A stretch of 12,324 nt of DNA from Larix sibirica (taxonomy: Eukaryota > Streptophyta > Pinopsida > Pinales > Pinaceae): assembly GCA_004151065.3 (NCBI GenBank), contig NWUY0300014447.1, positions 35,586 to 47,909 on the forward strand. The letters run 5' to 3'. Each line of letters begins with the position of its first letter. Position 1 is the first letter of the stretch. This document shows, one piece after another, positions 1-8,024 of this stretch. A model generated the notes under the pieces. It made no database searches, was not told the DNA's origin, and saw only the letters and a list, made by a program, of their open reading frames with translations. The translations under genes and the position numbers were made by a program.

Positions 1-460
1 GGGATAAATGGTATTCATGTATATTTTATCTTGAGTGGTTTTTCCTTACAAATTTGTCCAAAAATATTGAATTATGAGAATCCGCAAATTCAGTGTTGGT
101 AAATTAAAATGGCAGTAGTTATTGATTTTCTTGTATTTTTTATTGACAATTGTCAATTTGGTCTAATTTAGATTAGTTGTTCATTAACATAGTGAACTCT
201 TAAATGACTACTGTTAGAAAAACTTTAAAAACTTTAAGCTGGAGAATATCATATTAATTATAATTTTATGATAAAAAAATCACTAAAATCATAATGTCCT
301 TCCTTTTTCACATTGCTATTAATACTAGTGTATATATATTATTTTTTTTTAAAATAATAATTTGTATATCAGTACTTGGAAATAAATATTCTATATTAAT
401 ATTTTTGTGCAAATACCTGTTTTAATATATAAAAAAAGAAAAAATACAATTTCAAACATA
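1..460. other. AT-rich intergenic DNA
   Basis: No open frame of useful length and no recognisable domain is visible on either strand. The stretch is AT-rich with homopolymer runs, for example a T run near 340-350. The only discrete structure is a 16-bp perfect palindrome at 142-157, listed separately. Confidence 0.6.
142..157. repeat. 16-bp perfect palindrome with inverted W-box cores
   Basis: ATTGACAATTGTCAAT is its own reverse complement. It contains TTGAC on both strands, which is the core bound by plant WRKY factors (established knowledge). No gene lies close enough to make a regulatory role more than a guess, and palindromes of this size do occur by chance in AT-rich DNA. Confidence 0.5.
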
Positions 461-716
461 AGTAAAATTTTTAGATATTCTTTCATCTATATTTCTCTTT
501 TTTTTCACAACTAGGAAATCTCCACATCTGAAAGATGGGTCTATAATCTAGACCAGGGCCAGCCTCAATGTTGAATGGAAGAATGATTAAGTAAAATTTT
601 TAGATATTCTTTCATCTGTATTTCACCTTTTTTTTACAACTAGGAAATCTCCACATCTGAAAGATGGGTCTATAACCTAGACCAGGGCCAGCCTCAATGT
701 TGAATGGAAGAATGAT
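461..716. repeat. Tandem duplication, two copies of about 129 bp
   Basis: Copy 1 is 461-589 and copy 2 is 590-716. They match along their length with only a few substitutions and a small length change in the T-rich tract. Examples are TCATCTATATTTC versus TCATCTGTATTTC, and TATAATC versus TATAACC. Each copy has a pyrimidine-rich run ending in ACAACTAG followed by GAAATC, which resembles a plant 3' splice site and the start of an exon. The copies are directly adjacent, so this is a simple tandem duplication rather than a dispersed repeat. It appears young because so few differences separate the copies. Confidence 0.93.
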
Positions 717-850
717 CTGCCCCTTGGAAGATGCTGTCACCAAGTTTGTACGAAAATGAGGACCATCGTAGATGCCTATGGTAACTTAACCTCCAAAAAT
801 GCCAACTACCCTACCACTACACGCTTATGTTTTCTTTTGTTAGAAACATG
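681..850 (+). pseudogene. Coding-like stretch, possible exon remnant
   Basis: After the second copy of the tandem duplication, one plus-strand frame stays open for about 55 codons, from a TAG at 678-680 to a TGA near 850. It includes the residues VEWKNDLPLGRCCHQVC. The composition is more gene-like than the AT-rich surroundings. ACCAG at 681-685 could act as a splice acceptor, and GCCTATG followed by GTAACT at 781 could act as a donor. I do not recognise the protein family. The upstream reading in the same frame is stopped in both duplication copies, so if this was an exon it is now broken or starts internally. It may also be a chance frame. Confidence 0.2.
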
Positions 851-1169
851 AGAAAAGCCAGCTTGTCCTCAGTATTATTATTATGAAGATGAAAAAAGTC
901 TGAATTGTTTGTAAGGATGTATATCCTCATCAATTTTCATTGATCAAAACTTGTTTAAAGAATGCTGGTTTAGATAATGCTGTTGAGGAAGTAGTTTTAA
1001 TCTAGATAATATTTATAAGAAAACCAGTATCATATAGTAATTATCAGTGTGTTATTATTAAAAGATTGCCAATTTTTAAGTAATATTTAACCTTACCTTT
1101 ATACAATTTATTAATTAATAGTAATATTTCAACCCAATAATTTATATCTTTATAAATTGGTGTTATATT
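851..1169. other. AT-rich intergenic DNA
   Basis: No open frame, RNA gene or repeat structure was recognised. Several short AT-only stretches occur around 1080-1170. Confidence 0.5.
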
Positions 1170-1189
1170 TCAATTGAGAAAACAAATAT

Positions 1190-1627
1190 AATAAAACTCA
1201 AGAACGCTATCATGAATCTTTTGCCATAAAATTTTGTTAAAGGTGGAAAAGAAAAACAAGTTGTTGGGTAGTGCTTTCGCCTTTCCATAATGTATTGAAA
1301 GGCTTACAGATTGGTGGAATGTGGAGTGTGCAGGTAGAAAAAGACAAACCTGGTTGTTAGAATGATATAAAAGTTTGGGCATCTTATTCGCCAAAATACA
1401 ATTGAAAGGTTTTCTGCACGCCTTTTGTGGGACCCATAGCCTTTGGATTCTCTCTTGAATATGATGTTTCTCGTTAGCTTTTCCAATTGCAATAAATATA
1501 TTGATACAAGAAGTTTTTTCTTGACTTCCAAGCAACAGATATTTTGGGACTTCACCAGGTTAGGCCCCAGATGCATTTCAAGATTCACAATTAATGCACT
1601 GCCATTTCCGTTTTGACTTTCTTTCAT
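1190..1627 (-). pseudogene. Degenerate coding-like region, possible PPR-DYW remnant
   Basis: Two overlapping minus-strand frames (1170-1535 and 1304-1627) stay open longer than expected for such AT-rich sequence. In the second, short blocks fall in the order expected for the C-terminal E/DYW region of plant pentatricopeptide repeat proteins: LEVKKKLLV (family: IEVKN-K), then LEKLTR, then ESKGYGS (family: AGYVP), then AENLSIVFWRI (family: SEKLAIAFGLI). PPR-DYW proteins edit organelle RNA. The spacing is shorter than in the family, the HxE and CxxC zinc residues of the deaminase fold are not preserved, and frames switch. If real, it is dead. A decayed LINE reverse transcriptase tail is an alternative reading that I could not exclude. 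Confidence 0.27.
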
Positions 1628-1657
1628 GAATTTCTATGAATCTTTTACAATAAATAC

Positions 1658-1669
1658 AGAGAGAGAGAG
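1658..1669. repeat. (AG)6 microsatellite
   Basis: Six uninterrupted AG dinucleotides follow AAATAC. This is a simple sequence repeat of no evident function. Confidence 0.9.
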
Positions 1670-1799
1670 TGTTTCTGTTAACCAAAGACGAAAGCTCAGA
1701 TCTGTTATTGAGTGAAGGGATGAGCAAAGGCAAGGTGGAATTCATGTGACTCAAAATGACCTTTGCTCCTTCCTTCACGAAAAAGGAATACAAATATAG

Positions 1800-2540
1800 A
1801 CAGGCAGGTAATATCCCGTGTTGATTCTCTTCACTATTGTTGTGTACATCTTGAATTACAAATTACAGATGCACGTGACAAGTTGGCCAGGTACCATCAA
1901 GTCAGACTAGGCCAGAAATAATTGCTACTTTGCAATTTGCAAATTACGACCCCACCAAATATTTTATTAAAAGTGCTGTGGTGAAACAATGTCTTAGTAA
2001 AAATGAAAATCGATCATAAGACAATATTATATCATAAAGACAGGTATGCAAGTGTTTTAGCAGATAAATTTTGAGTTGATCCAGATGGAATGAAGCAATG
2101 GTTAGATGGTGGGGGTTTCGCATCGACTTGGCCTCCATTCCGGAGAGGTCCGAAATTCTCTTGATTCCAAAATGGAATAACAGGGAATTATATTTACTCC
2201 TTTAAAAAAAAGTGTCTTGACAGATAAATCTTAGGATAATTTATTCAAAAAAAGGATCGTGGAAAAATTGGTGACACTCATTATCAAGTTGAACAAGCAA
2301 AGGATTGAGTTACAGAAAACAGTATGTAAAGTGGTCTATCCATAGACTATCTTTAGCCTCACCAAGTTTCGCGATGATCCAGTACATATATTAATAATAT
2401 ATTAATACGATACCAATATCGTCACATCACAGTTTTACTATGATAAAAGTTTCGTGCATATTGAAACGATGCCTTAAAAAGTTTTGCCATCATCCTGTAA
2501 ATGGACCCAAAACCTTAAAAACGGGTCAATATCACCTGAT
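1800..2540. other. Intergenic stretch without a recognised gene
   Basis: Only short frames are present (for example 1944-2138 minus and 2440-2649 plus), and none has recognisable domains. A CACGTG hexamer occurs at 1872-1877. Small inverted repeats are present, such as ATTCCA/TGGAAT at 2164-2178 and ACGATA/TATCGT at 2407-2422. Nothing here supports a gene call. Confidence 0.5.
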
Positions 2541-2581
2541 CTCACAAACTTGCCGGACGGAAAGTGGGATTTTCTACAAGA

Positions 2582-2818
2582 TTAAATGGGCTGACAAAAA
2601 GAATTGTGCTGTATTTTATGAGAAATCCCAAGAAGAACAGAGGATATGAGTCCGTGGTGGCCTGACAGAGACGTGAGTAAGGGAGGGAGACTGGAGAGTG
2701 GAGAGAGCTTCCCGTCTGTGGGGGCACAGCACGGCTCGTTTGGAGCATAACGCACGCAACGGCATACCGATTGTACCGCTGGGCGGGCGAGCAGGCAGGC
2801 AGACCTGCACGCCATCAT
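2582..2818 (-). CDS. Candidate first exon or small ORF with targeting-like N-terminus
   Basis: The minus-strand frame opens with ATGATGGCG at 2818 and runs 78 codons to a stop at 2582. The start context (CCCCAA before ATG, GCG after) is good for a plant start. The N-terminus begins MMACRSACLLARPAVQSV and continues with Cys, Arg, Ala and Val. It has no acidic residue in about the first 27 positions, like a mitochondrial or plastid transit peptide. The remaining residues are Ser/Leu/Pro-rich and match nothing I know, so splicing out of this exon (for example at GTATGC near 2769) is possible. It lies about 180 bp downstream of a minus-strand TATAAATA. Two other frames overlap it (2542-2748 and 2616-2933), so the open frames may simply reflect CT-rich leader sequence. 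The product is unknown. Confidence 0.25.
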   Translation of the reverse strand: MMACRSACLLARPAVQSVCRCVRYAPNEPCCAPTDGKLSPLSSLPPLLTSLSGHHGLISSVLLGISHKIQHNSFCQPI

Positions 2819-3130
2819 TTGGGGTGGAAAGGAAGTTACGGGAATTTGTTTTGTAGGTGAATTTGTTACTGATATTACTTAAAAGGACTTGGATGTGGAT
2901 CCATTTATTTATGGGCCTGGCACTCGATTTCACTTGACGGAAGGACAGTGAGTCAGAGTCTGAATCTGAACCTTTTCACCCCCGCCCCACACCTCATATT
3001 TATACGGATGCAAGTTGAGGGAGAGGAGACCGGACGGCGTATGTACTTGCGGCAAAATTTCTGGGTCGCACGTGGGTAGGAAGGAACGAGCAGAGGTCTG
3101 TTATAATGACCGCCATTACCATGTGAACGG
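2640..3130. other. GC/CpG-rich island
   Basis: CpG is frequent here, with clusters around 2730-2815 and 3030-3090, and GC content is well above the flanks. Methylated plant repeats usually lose CpG, so a CpG-dense block in an otherwise AT-rich region suggests an unmethylated segment such as a promoter or 5' gene end. That is an inference from composition. It could also be the relic of a GC-rich transposable element. Confidence 0.55.
2997..3074 (-). promoter_or_regulatory. Candidate minus-strand promoter: TATAAATA plus G-box
   Basis: Read on the minus strand, 3004-2997 is TATAAATA, the plant TATA consensus. About 65 bp upstream, 3069-3074 is CACGTG in the context CGCACGTGGG, a strong G-box/ABRE-like site recognised by bZIP and bHLH factors in plants. 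Transcription would start near 2970, giving a leader of roughly 150 nt before the ATG at 2818. The sites are visible; their activity is inferred. No coding gene of certain identity lies downstream, which limits confidence. Confidence 0.35.
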
Positions 3131-3964
3131 ATTAGTGGCCATTAGTATTACGAATCCATTCGATTCCTTCTGACATGGAGACTGATTCATGAATCGAATC
3201 TGGCACCCACCACAACCACCAACTGCTACTAACTGCTGGGAATAGATGGATTGGGTGGGCAGGGGTCGATCCTTGGACCTTCAGCGAAGCCAAAAAGGCA
3301 AGGAGGTACCACTACCCAGTACCCACCTTTTTTTTTCCGCCTTTCATGGTGGGGGAGGGGGGAATCCACAGATGCCCATATGCCCAGCTCAGCCCAGGTT
3401 GTGTGAGTATCTCTCATACCAATGCTAAAAATTAAAAAAAAGAGGTGTGGTAAGTACAAAAGGGTCCCATCCATGAAGATAATTATCATCAACCACACAT
3501 GCTGTTATGGTGATCACATAGGACATTGTGATGAGAGACAGATTGATTGGTCAAACCACTAGTCCAATCAACCCATAACATCATTTGGTTGTCAATTTCC
3601 AACTCCTTTTTGTCCTCATTTTTTAACGGCGTAGGATAAGGATTCTCTGAAATGAGTTTTTAGGTGTTTTTCTTGGGTGGAGTGGGAAATCATACTTTGT
3701 GTTTGGGTAGCTTTTAGAGGCAAATGCTTCCCAGATTTCTGTCAGAAATATGGCCTGAAAGTAAGGTGGTGTGAATGCTCTTTATCCTATGTTCAAAAAA
3801 TTAGTTTTATGGTATGATTCTAGGGGCCTAGTTCCTTCACATGTGTCATGGTCAAAGATACTTTAAATGGTCAAATTTTTGCTTTGCCAAAACATGAATA
3901 TAGTTTTCTGAGTCATTTTGACTAATGCTTATACCACTTTTTAATATGTCTGCCTCCTCACACA
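3131..3964. other. Intergenic stretch with short G/C-rich part, no gene recognised
   Basis: From 3230 to 3420 the sequence is purine/pyrimidine-biased, with G runs (3350-3361) and a T run. Short frames on both strands there look composition-driven. An inverted repeat TTGATTGG/CCAATCAA (3543-3550 and 3564-3571, 13-nt loop) could form a hairpin. From 3600 to 3960 I see no coding or repeat structure. Confidence 0.5.
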
Positions 3965-4021
3965 GTGAGGATAAATATCTCCAAGTGCAATCTTGGAGCT
4001 ACACATAATTTATCACCCCAT

Positions 4022-4165
4022 CATACAATAGTAATTAGTAATTACCACATGGTGGTTTCTTTGAGTGCATCACAAGTCAACATAGAGAAATGCCATACAA
4101 TAGTAATTAGTAATTATCACATGGTGGTTTCTTTGAGTGCATCACAAGTCAACATAGAGAAATGC
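4022..4165. repeat. 72-bp tandem duplication, two copies
   Basis: Copy 1 is 4022-4093 and copy 2 is 4094-4165. They differ at one visible base (ATTACCAC versus ATTATCAC). The unit is a multiple of three, so a plus-strand frame running 3965-4342 carries the same 24-residue block twice. That frame has no recognisable domain and is probably not a gene. The near identity points to a recent event. Confidence 0.95.
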
Positions 4166-4419
4166 CACACAAAAGCTAGCCATATAGCCCACCGTGTATT
4201 GACCTACTACTTTGACATTGCATTACCTTTGACATTTCATTCATATAGTTCGATGATAAAAATAAGCCACTCCTCACAATATATCTTTACCCTCTTAAAC
4301 ATATTGAATTTGATCCATACGACAAAAAAAAAATCAAGTTAGTGAAGTTTCAAATTACATCCTTCATGACCACAACAATATCTTGTCGTAGCAAATTTTT
4401 TAGCACCTTTGATTACACC

Positions 4420-5470
4420 ATCTCAGAACTAATACCCTAATCATCCCACTTGCACAAGTGTAATATGGTTGAATATTTTTATTGGCTCGCTTGTAAAAGT
4501 GAGAATAGTTCAATGCCCCAATCAGTTTGCTTGCATATGTATAGGACCCAATGTCCCAATAAGCCCACTTGCACAAGCATAGGATCCAATGTCTCAATAA
4601 GTCCACTTGCACAAGGAACACGACACGATGTCTTAATCAACCTACTTGTATAAGGAAGAAAACCCAATGCCCCAATCAACCCCCTTGAACAAGTGAGACA
4701 ACCCAACACCCCAATCAACCCACTTGCTTAGGAAAGCAAACCTAACACCGCAATGACCCACTTACACAAGGGAGATGACCCTAAGCATCAATTGTCCCAC
4801 TTGCAAAAGTGAGATGGCACAACACCCTAATTGGCGTGCATGCATAGGTGGCCCAACACCTTAATTGACTCTCTTACACAAGGACAAGATCAAACATCTC
4901 ATTCAAACAACTTCCAAGCAAGACTATCCAATGCCCCAATAGGTTCACTTGCACAAGTGAGATGACATAGCACCCAAATTGATCCACTTGCATAGGTAAG
5001 ATGATGTAACATCCCAATCAACCTACTTTTACAAGCAAGATGACCTAATTCCCCCATTAACCTACATGCACAAGTAAGATAACCCAATTCCCCAATGCCT
5101 TGCGTCCACATGCAAGATGACCCAACTCCTTAATGATCCACTTACAAAAGGAAAGTGACCAAACATTCCAATCAACCCAACTACATAGGCATGACAACTA
5201 AATGCCCTAATTGACCCACTTGTATAGGCAAGTTGACTTAATGCTCCAATCAACCCACTTGCACATATGACTTAATGCCCAAGTCGCCCTACTTGCACAA
5301 GCAAGACACCCCAACACACCAATAGTCATGCTTGCAAAATCAAGACAACACAATAGCTCAATCGATCCATTTGCAATATGACACAGTGCCTTAATTGATC
5401 CATTTGCAAGATGATACAATGCCCCAAATCATTTTAAAGTGGCCCTTGCATAGATGCAATGACCCACAAG
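4420..5470. repeat. Degenerate minisatellite, about 27 units of 38-39 bp
   Basis: The anchor (C)CCACTTGCACAAG recurs at 4448, 4489, 4529, 4567, 4605, 4644, 4683, 4722, 4760, 4799, 4838, 4872, 4910, 4947, 4986, 5025, 5064, 5108, 5140, 5180, 5218, 5257, 5291, 5330, 5369, 5402 and 5444, counted at the ACTTGC position or its degenerate form. Most steps are 38-40 bp. The unit has two parts: the anchor followed by GTGAGATGACC, and CCAATGCCCCAATCAA. The anchor holds an inverted repeat, ACTTG-CA-CAAGT. The plus strand is C-rich and G-poor. Minus-strand frames stay open for 60-80 codons with a 13-residue rhythm (LIGALG-type blocks), but the 38-bp units break the frame, so these are probably by-products. 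Units are strongly diverged, so the array is old. Confidence 0.93.
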
Positions 5471-5787
5471 GGAGAAAACATGTCTTTAAGAGATTTGCAT
5501 CCTTGACGACTAAGAAACACCCTCAATTTACTACCTAACCAAATCCAAGTTGAAAAACATTTCATATCTACTTTCTTTCTATCTATGTCTTGCCACATCA
5601 AGAAACATCTTTAGAAATAATGATAGATTATGATTATATACTCTACTCAATTACTTATGTCATTCAAAGGAAACTTGCAATAACAAAATGAACATACAAA
5701 TGAGAAAAAGATTATCAAACACAGTGTTGAAGTTGCACTTAATCTATTTTTATTACAAATTTTACATTCTTACATAACAATGTCTTT

Positions 5788-5854
5788 ATTACACCCATAG
5801 GTGTTTATATTTTAGAATTTAAATAATTATACCTATAGGTGTTAATTACACCCA
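5788..5854. repeat. Short local repeats around an ACC-ATA-GGT dyad
   Basis: ACACCCATAGGTGT at 5791-5804 and ACCTATAGGTGTTA at 5831-5844 are near copies, followed by a third partial copy (TTACACCCA) at 5846-5854. ACCTATAGGT at 5831-5840 is a perfect 10-bp palindrome. The third copy ends beside the ambiguous base at 5855, so an assembly difficulty here is possible. Confidence 0.5.
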
Positions 5855-6181
5855 NATTGATTTTATGGCAGTCGTTTCAAATTTGAAATAAACAAATAAT
5901 AAAAAAAAAGAATATAAAAAATAACTAGCAACTGATGCATGGATAAATGGTAGTTGATGTGTAGATAACTCGTAACTGATGAGTATATAACAGACACTTC
6001 GTGGCAAACAACATGTCATTACAACTACGCATAGAGAACAAGTAACAAATAACTTGTTCATGACACTTAACTTGTTAGTGACATTTAACTTATAACCTAT
6101 CAATCTTCACCAACCACAAATTAAGTAATTATATTAATATATAACAATTTTAATTTTAATACAAAACTCATTTATACAAAC

Positions 6182-6209
6182 AACTTTACATAACCAACTT
6201 TACATAACC
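6182..6209. repeat. 14-bp exact tandem repeat, two copies
   Basis: AACTTTACATAACC occurs twice in a row (6182-6195 and 6196-6209) with no mismatch. The cause is probably replication slippage. Confidence 0.9.
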
Positions 6210-6526
6210 ATGTTTGTTTTGTGTAAGTGTACATTTACAAATATCGTTTTATACTACATACACATCACACAACTTCCAACTACATTCAATGACATTTATC
6301 CTTAAAATCATAACATACGTGGCTCCAAAGAGAAGTGATAAACATGGAGTATAACTTTATAACATCACACAAGTACATTATCCATATTTTATGGATACAA
6401 ACCATGCATAGGATATGACAAGACATTTCTTCGGGCTGAAAATTCTCACCTTATCGGAGAATATGCTTGGGAATTGGGACTCAAGAAATATGTGGTCTTT
6501 AACCATTTCTCTATGTACCGACATCT

Positions 6527-6603
6527 GAAAATAAAATTTAAACTTTTTTCACAAAAAAATATATTTGAAAATAAAATAATAAAATTTAAACTTTTTTCAC
6601 AAG
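6527..6603. repeat. Local direct repeat at the left edge of the LINE copy
   Basis: TGAAAATAAAATTTAAACTT from 6526 and TGAAAATAAAATAATAAAAT from 6566 start two near-identical blocks. Both continue into TTTAAACTTTTTTCACAA. They differ mainly by a 6-nt AATAAT indel. The second block contains the left flanking repeat of the LINE insertion, so the target site was already duplicated or was duplicated afterwards. Confidence 0.8.
6567..6593. repeat. Left target-site duplication of the LINE copy
   Basis: This 27-bp block matches 7306-7332 at 25 of 27 positions; the two differences are A/G and T/C transitions. It begins GAAAATAAAATAATAA and ends TTAAACTT. It directly abuts the 3' end of the minus-strand element. 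Long direct repeats of this kind flank LINEs inserted by target-primed reverse transcription (established knowledge). The A-rich content and a related block at 6527 make a chance or local-repeat origin possible. Confidence 0.6.
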
Positions 6604-6615
6604 AAAATATTATAC

Positions 6616-6621
6616 TTTATT
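6616..6621 (-). terminator. LINE polyadenylation signal AATAAA
   Basis: TTTATT on the plus strand reads AATAAA on the minus strand, about 22 nt upstream of the inferred 3' end of the LINE copy. That is the normal distance from signal to cleavage site. It supports placing the element end next to the left flanking repeat. Confidence 0.6.
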
Positions 6622-6842
6622 AAATAAGTATAAATAGTCCATGGATCAGGAAGTCTATCCATAAACATCCAAACCGAGTAGCTAGGAAGAACCAAGACTA
6701 CCATAGGTCTCCAAAGCCAGTGCCACAGCCAAGGCAGAAAGAACACGAGATATACCAATCCCCCATATAGAGCCGAGGAAAAAGGGAAGAAGATACAAAT
6801 AGACCGCAGTCAAGTAGCCGCCAAAAAATTACAAAGGAAAAA

Positions 6843-7304
6843 CTAATCAGCAAAAATGTTCCAGTAGCCCCTAGTGGGAGACAAGGAGACATCCAGGATC
6901 TCATAAAAAATCTGCCCGATCAACGCCACAAGTCCCTGTTGAGAAAGAGAATCCACCATCGAATTGTGTTCCCGGAATATGTGGATGATAGAAGTCTGCG
7001 GGCTATGACTGAGAAGTATCCTCGTTTGATCCAACGAGGAAGAAAGTGCCAAAGCATTAATGGAAGCCTCAGAGTTTGCCCAATTCACTATGATCATTGA
7101 ATCCCCCCCAGTCTGCTCCAAGATAAGGTTGGCCTTAGAGGAGAAAAATAAAACGAGCCATAAAGCCAAAAGTTCCCCTTTTATATTGGTTCCATAGCCA
7201 CCATATAACCATAGTTTGATCTGATTCCCATTATAAAGTTCAATAAAAACACCAACACCACAATGACCGGAACTTAGTGTTCGACCTATTTCATTAAAAC
7301 TTGG
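6843..7304 (-). pseudogene. LINE RNase H domain, N-terminally truncated
   Basis: A frame of about 153 codons is open up to the TAG at 6845-6843. Recognisable RNase H features in order are a Gly-rich first strand (SSGHCGVGVFIELYNGN), GTNIKGELLALW with the catalytic Glu (codon 7175-7173), GGDSMIIVNW with a catalytic Asp (7103-7101), HIFREHNSMVDSLSQQG with the last catalytic Asp (6953-6951), and a tail ending YWNIFAD. This matches the RNase H found at the C-terminus of plant LINE ORF2, which removes RNA from the RNA-DNA hybrid. The first catalytic Asp of the family appears to be Asn here (AAT at 7295-7293). The L-A-L-W start at 7169 is TTG, not ATG, and the frame clearly continues upstream of it. 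Without reverse transcriptase it is a fragment. Confidence 0.88.
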
Positions 7305-7369
7305 CGAAAATAAAATAATAAGACTTAAACTTATACCTTAGTGTATGACCTATTTCGTTAATACCATGG
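7273..7369. repeat. 33-bp direct repeat at the 5' edge of the LINE copy, offset 64 bp
   Basis: Two blocks starting CTTAGTGT (7273 and 7337) share GACCTATTTC-TTAA and end in TGGC. They differ by a few substitutions and one inserted base. The first block is inside the LINE reading frame; the second lies beyond the right flanking repeat. LINE-derived sequence therefore occurs on both sides of the presumed boundary. Confidence 0.8.
7306..7332. repeat. Right target-site duplication of the LINE copy
   Basis: Partner of 6567-6593 with 25 of 27 identical bases. It sits immediately upstream, in element orientation, of the truncated RNase H frame. That is the expected place for the 5' junction of a truncated LINE. 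Confidence 0.6.
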
Positions 7370-8024
7370 CATGCTTATGATTTAATATTTTTAAAATAAA
7401 GTAAATTAAGGTGTCGCAGTAAATTAATTTATCGTTTAATTTTTAATATATTTTTATCATAATATATTTTAAAAGATAATTAAAAAAAGTGTGTGAAAAA
7501 GCATTTTCCAGATATTTTTTCCCAAGTTTGATAAGATTCTACGTTCACACATTGAGTAGAATCTTAAGAAATGTAATGTGAACTCACACGCCTATTGATC
7601 TTTAGATTTTGATTATATTTCTTTCAAGAATATTTTTGGGTGAAATATAAAGCATTTAAAATATTATACTTTAGTTATAAATTATAATATGGTTTTAATG
7701 AATTGGTTAGAAATTATTAATTTTTTTATAAATATTTATAATTTATATTTGAATTAAATTTAAATCATTAAATTTTTTTTATTTTTATTTTTTTAATGAA
7801 AAATATTCAAAAATTACAATCTAAAACATTTAAAATATTATGATTTAATTAGGAACTATATTTTTTCACTTTATTGTTAATTTTTTTATAAGCAAATAAC
7901 TTCAAATTTTCATACTTGGAACCCATATTGATTACTTCATACTAACACTTATTTCGTACTAACACTACTTAAGAATGATAAATGAGAAGTGCAATCGTAA
8001 CCATTTTTAAACCTTTCAACATTT
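7370..8024. other. Very AT-rich stretch, no gene recognised
   Basis: Long A/T runs dominate, and both strands have stops in all frames. A short direct repeat built on CATTTAAAATATTAT occurs at 7653 and 7827. Composition like this fits matrix-attachment or decayed-repeat DNA, but no specific signal distinguishes these. Confidence 0.5.

Larger units (their letters stand above)
5471..6526. other. AT-rich intergenic DNA
   Basis: No gene is recognised. The minus frame at 5846-6103 crosses an ambiguous base at 5855 and has no domain. The stretch holds small repeats listed separately and several related ACTTGTT/TTAACTT words around 6040-6100, but nothing that defines an element. Confidence 0.5.
6594..7305 (-). 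mobile_element. 5'-truncated LINE (non-LTR retrotransposon) copy
   Basis: The segment holds, read on the minus strand, the C-terminal RNase H domain of a plant L1-like LINE (7304-6843), about 220 bp of 3' untranslated sequence, an AATAAA signal at 6621-6616, and a short A run at the end. It is bounded by near-identical 27-bp direct repeats. Endonuclease and reverse transcriptase are absent, as is usual for LINE copies cut short at the 5' end during insertion. Only two substitutions separate the flanking repeats, and the RNase H frame is free of stops, so the insertion is not very old. It cannot move by itself. A second frame at 6904-6698 covers the 3' region and is probably untranslated tail. 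Confidence 0.72.

Noticed and set aside
2080-2160. Possible tRNA, from a T-arm-like GAGAGGTCCGAAATTCTC near 2143-2160
   Set aside because: No acceptor stem or anticodon arm could be paired around it, and the T-loop does not fit the GGTTCGAATCC pattern well.
3240-3300. SINE B-box-like GGGGTCGATCC
   Set aside because: No matching A box at the right distance, no tail and no flanking duplication were found.
3246-3428. Plus-strand frame with Gly-rich stretch, and the opposing frame 3229-3498
   Set aside because: Both frames cross G runs and a poly-T tract, have no domain, and look composition-driven.
3965-4342. 125-codon plus frame containing the 72-bp duplication
   Set aside because: The length is inflated by an in-frame duplication. 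The true reading has no ATG context or domain support, and the residues are typical of translated AT-rich DNA.
4420-5470. CRISPR-like array
   Set aside because: The units are contiguous, imperfect repeats with no constant repeat alternating with unique spacers, and the context is a plant genome.
6698-6904. Separate minus-strand gene downstream of RNase H
   Set aside because: It overlaps the end of the RNase H frame and lies in the 3' region of the LINE before its AATAAA, so it is best read as untranslated tail.
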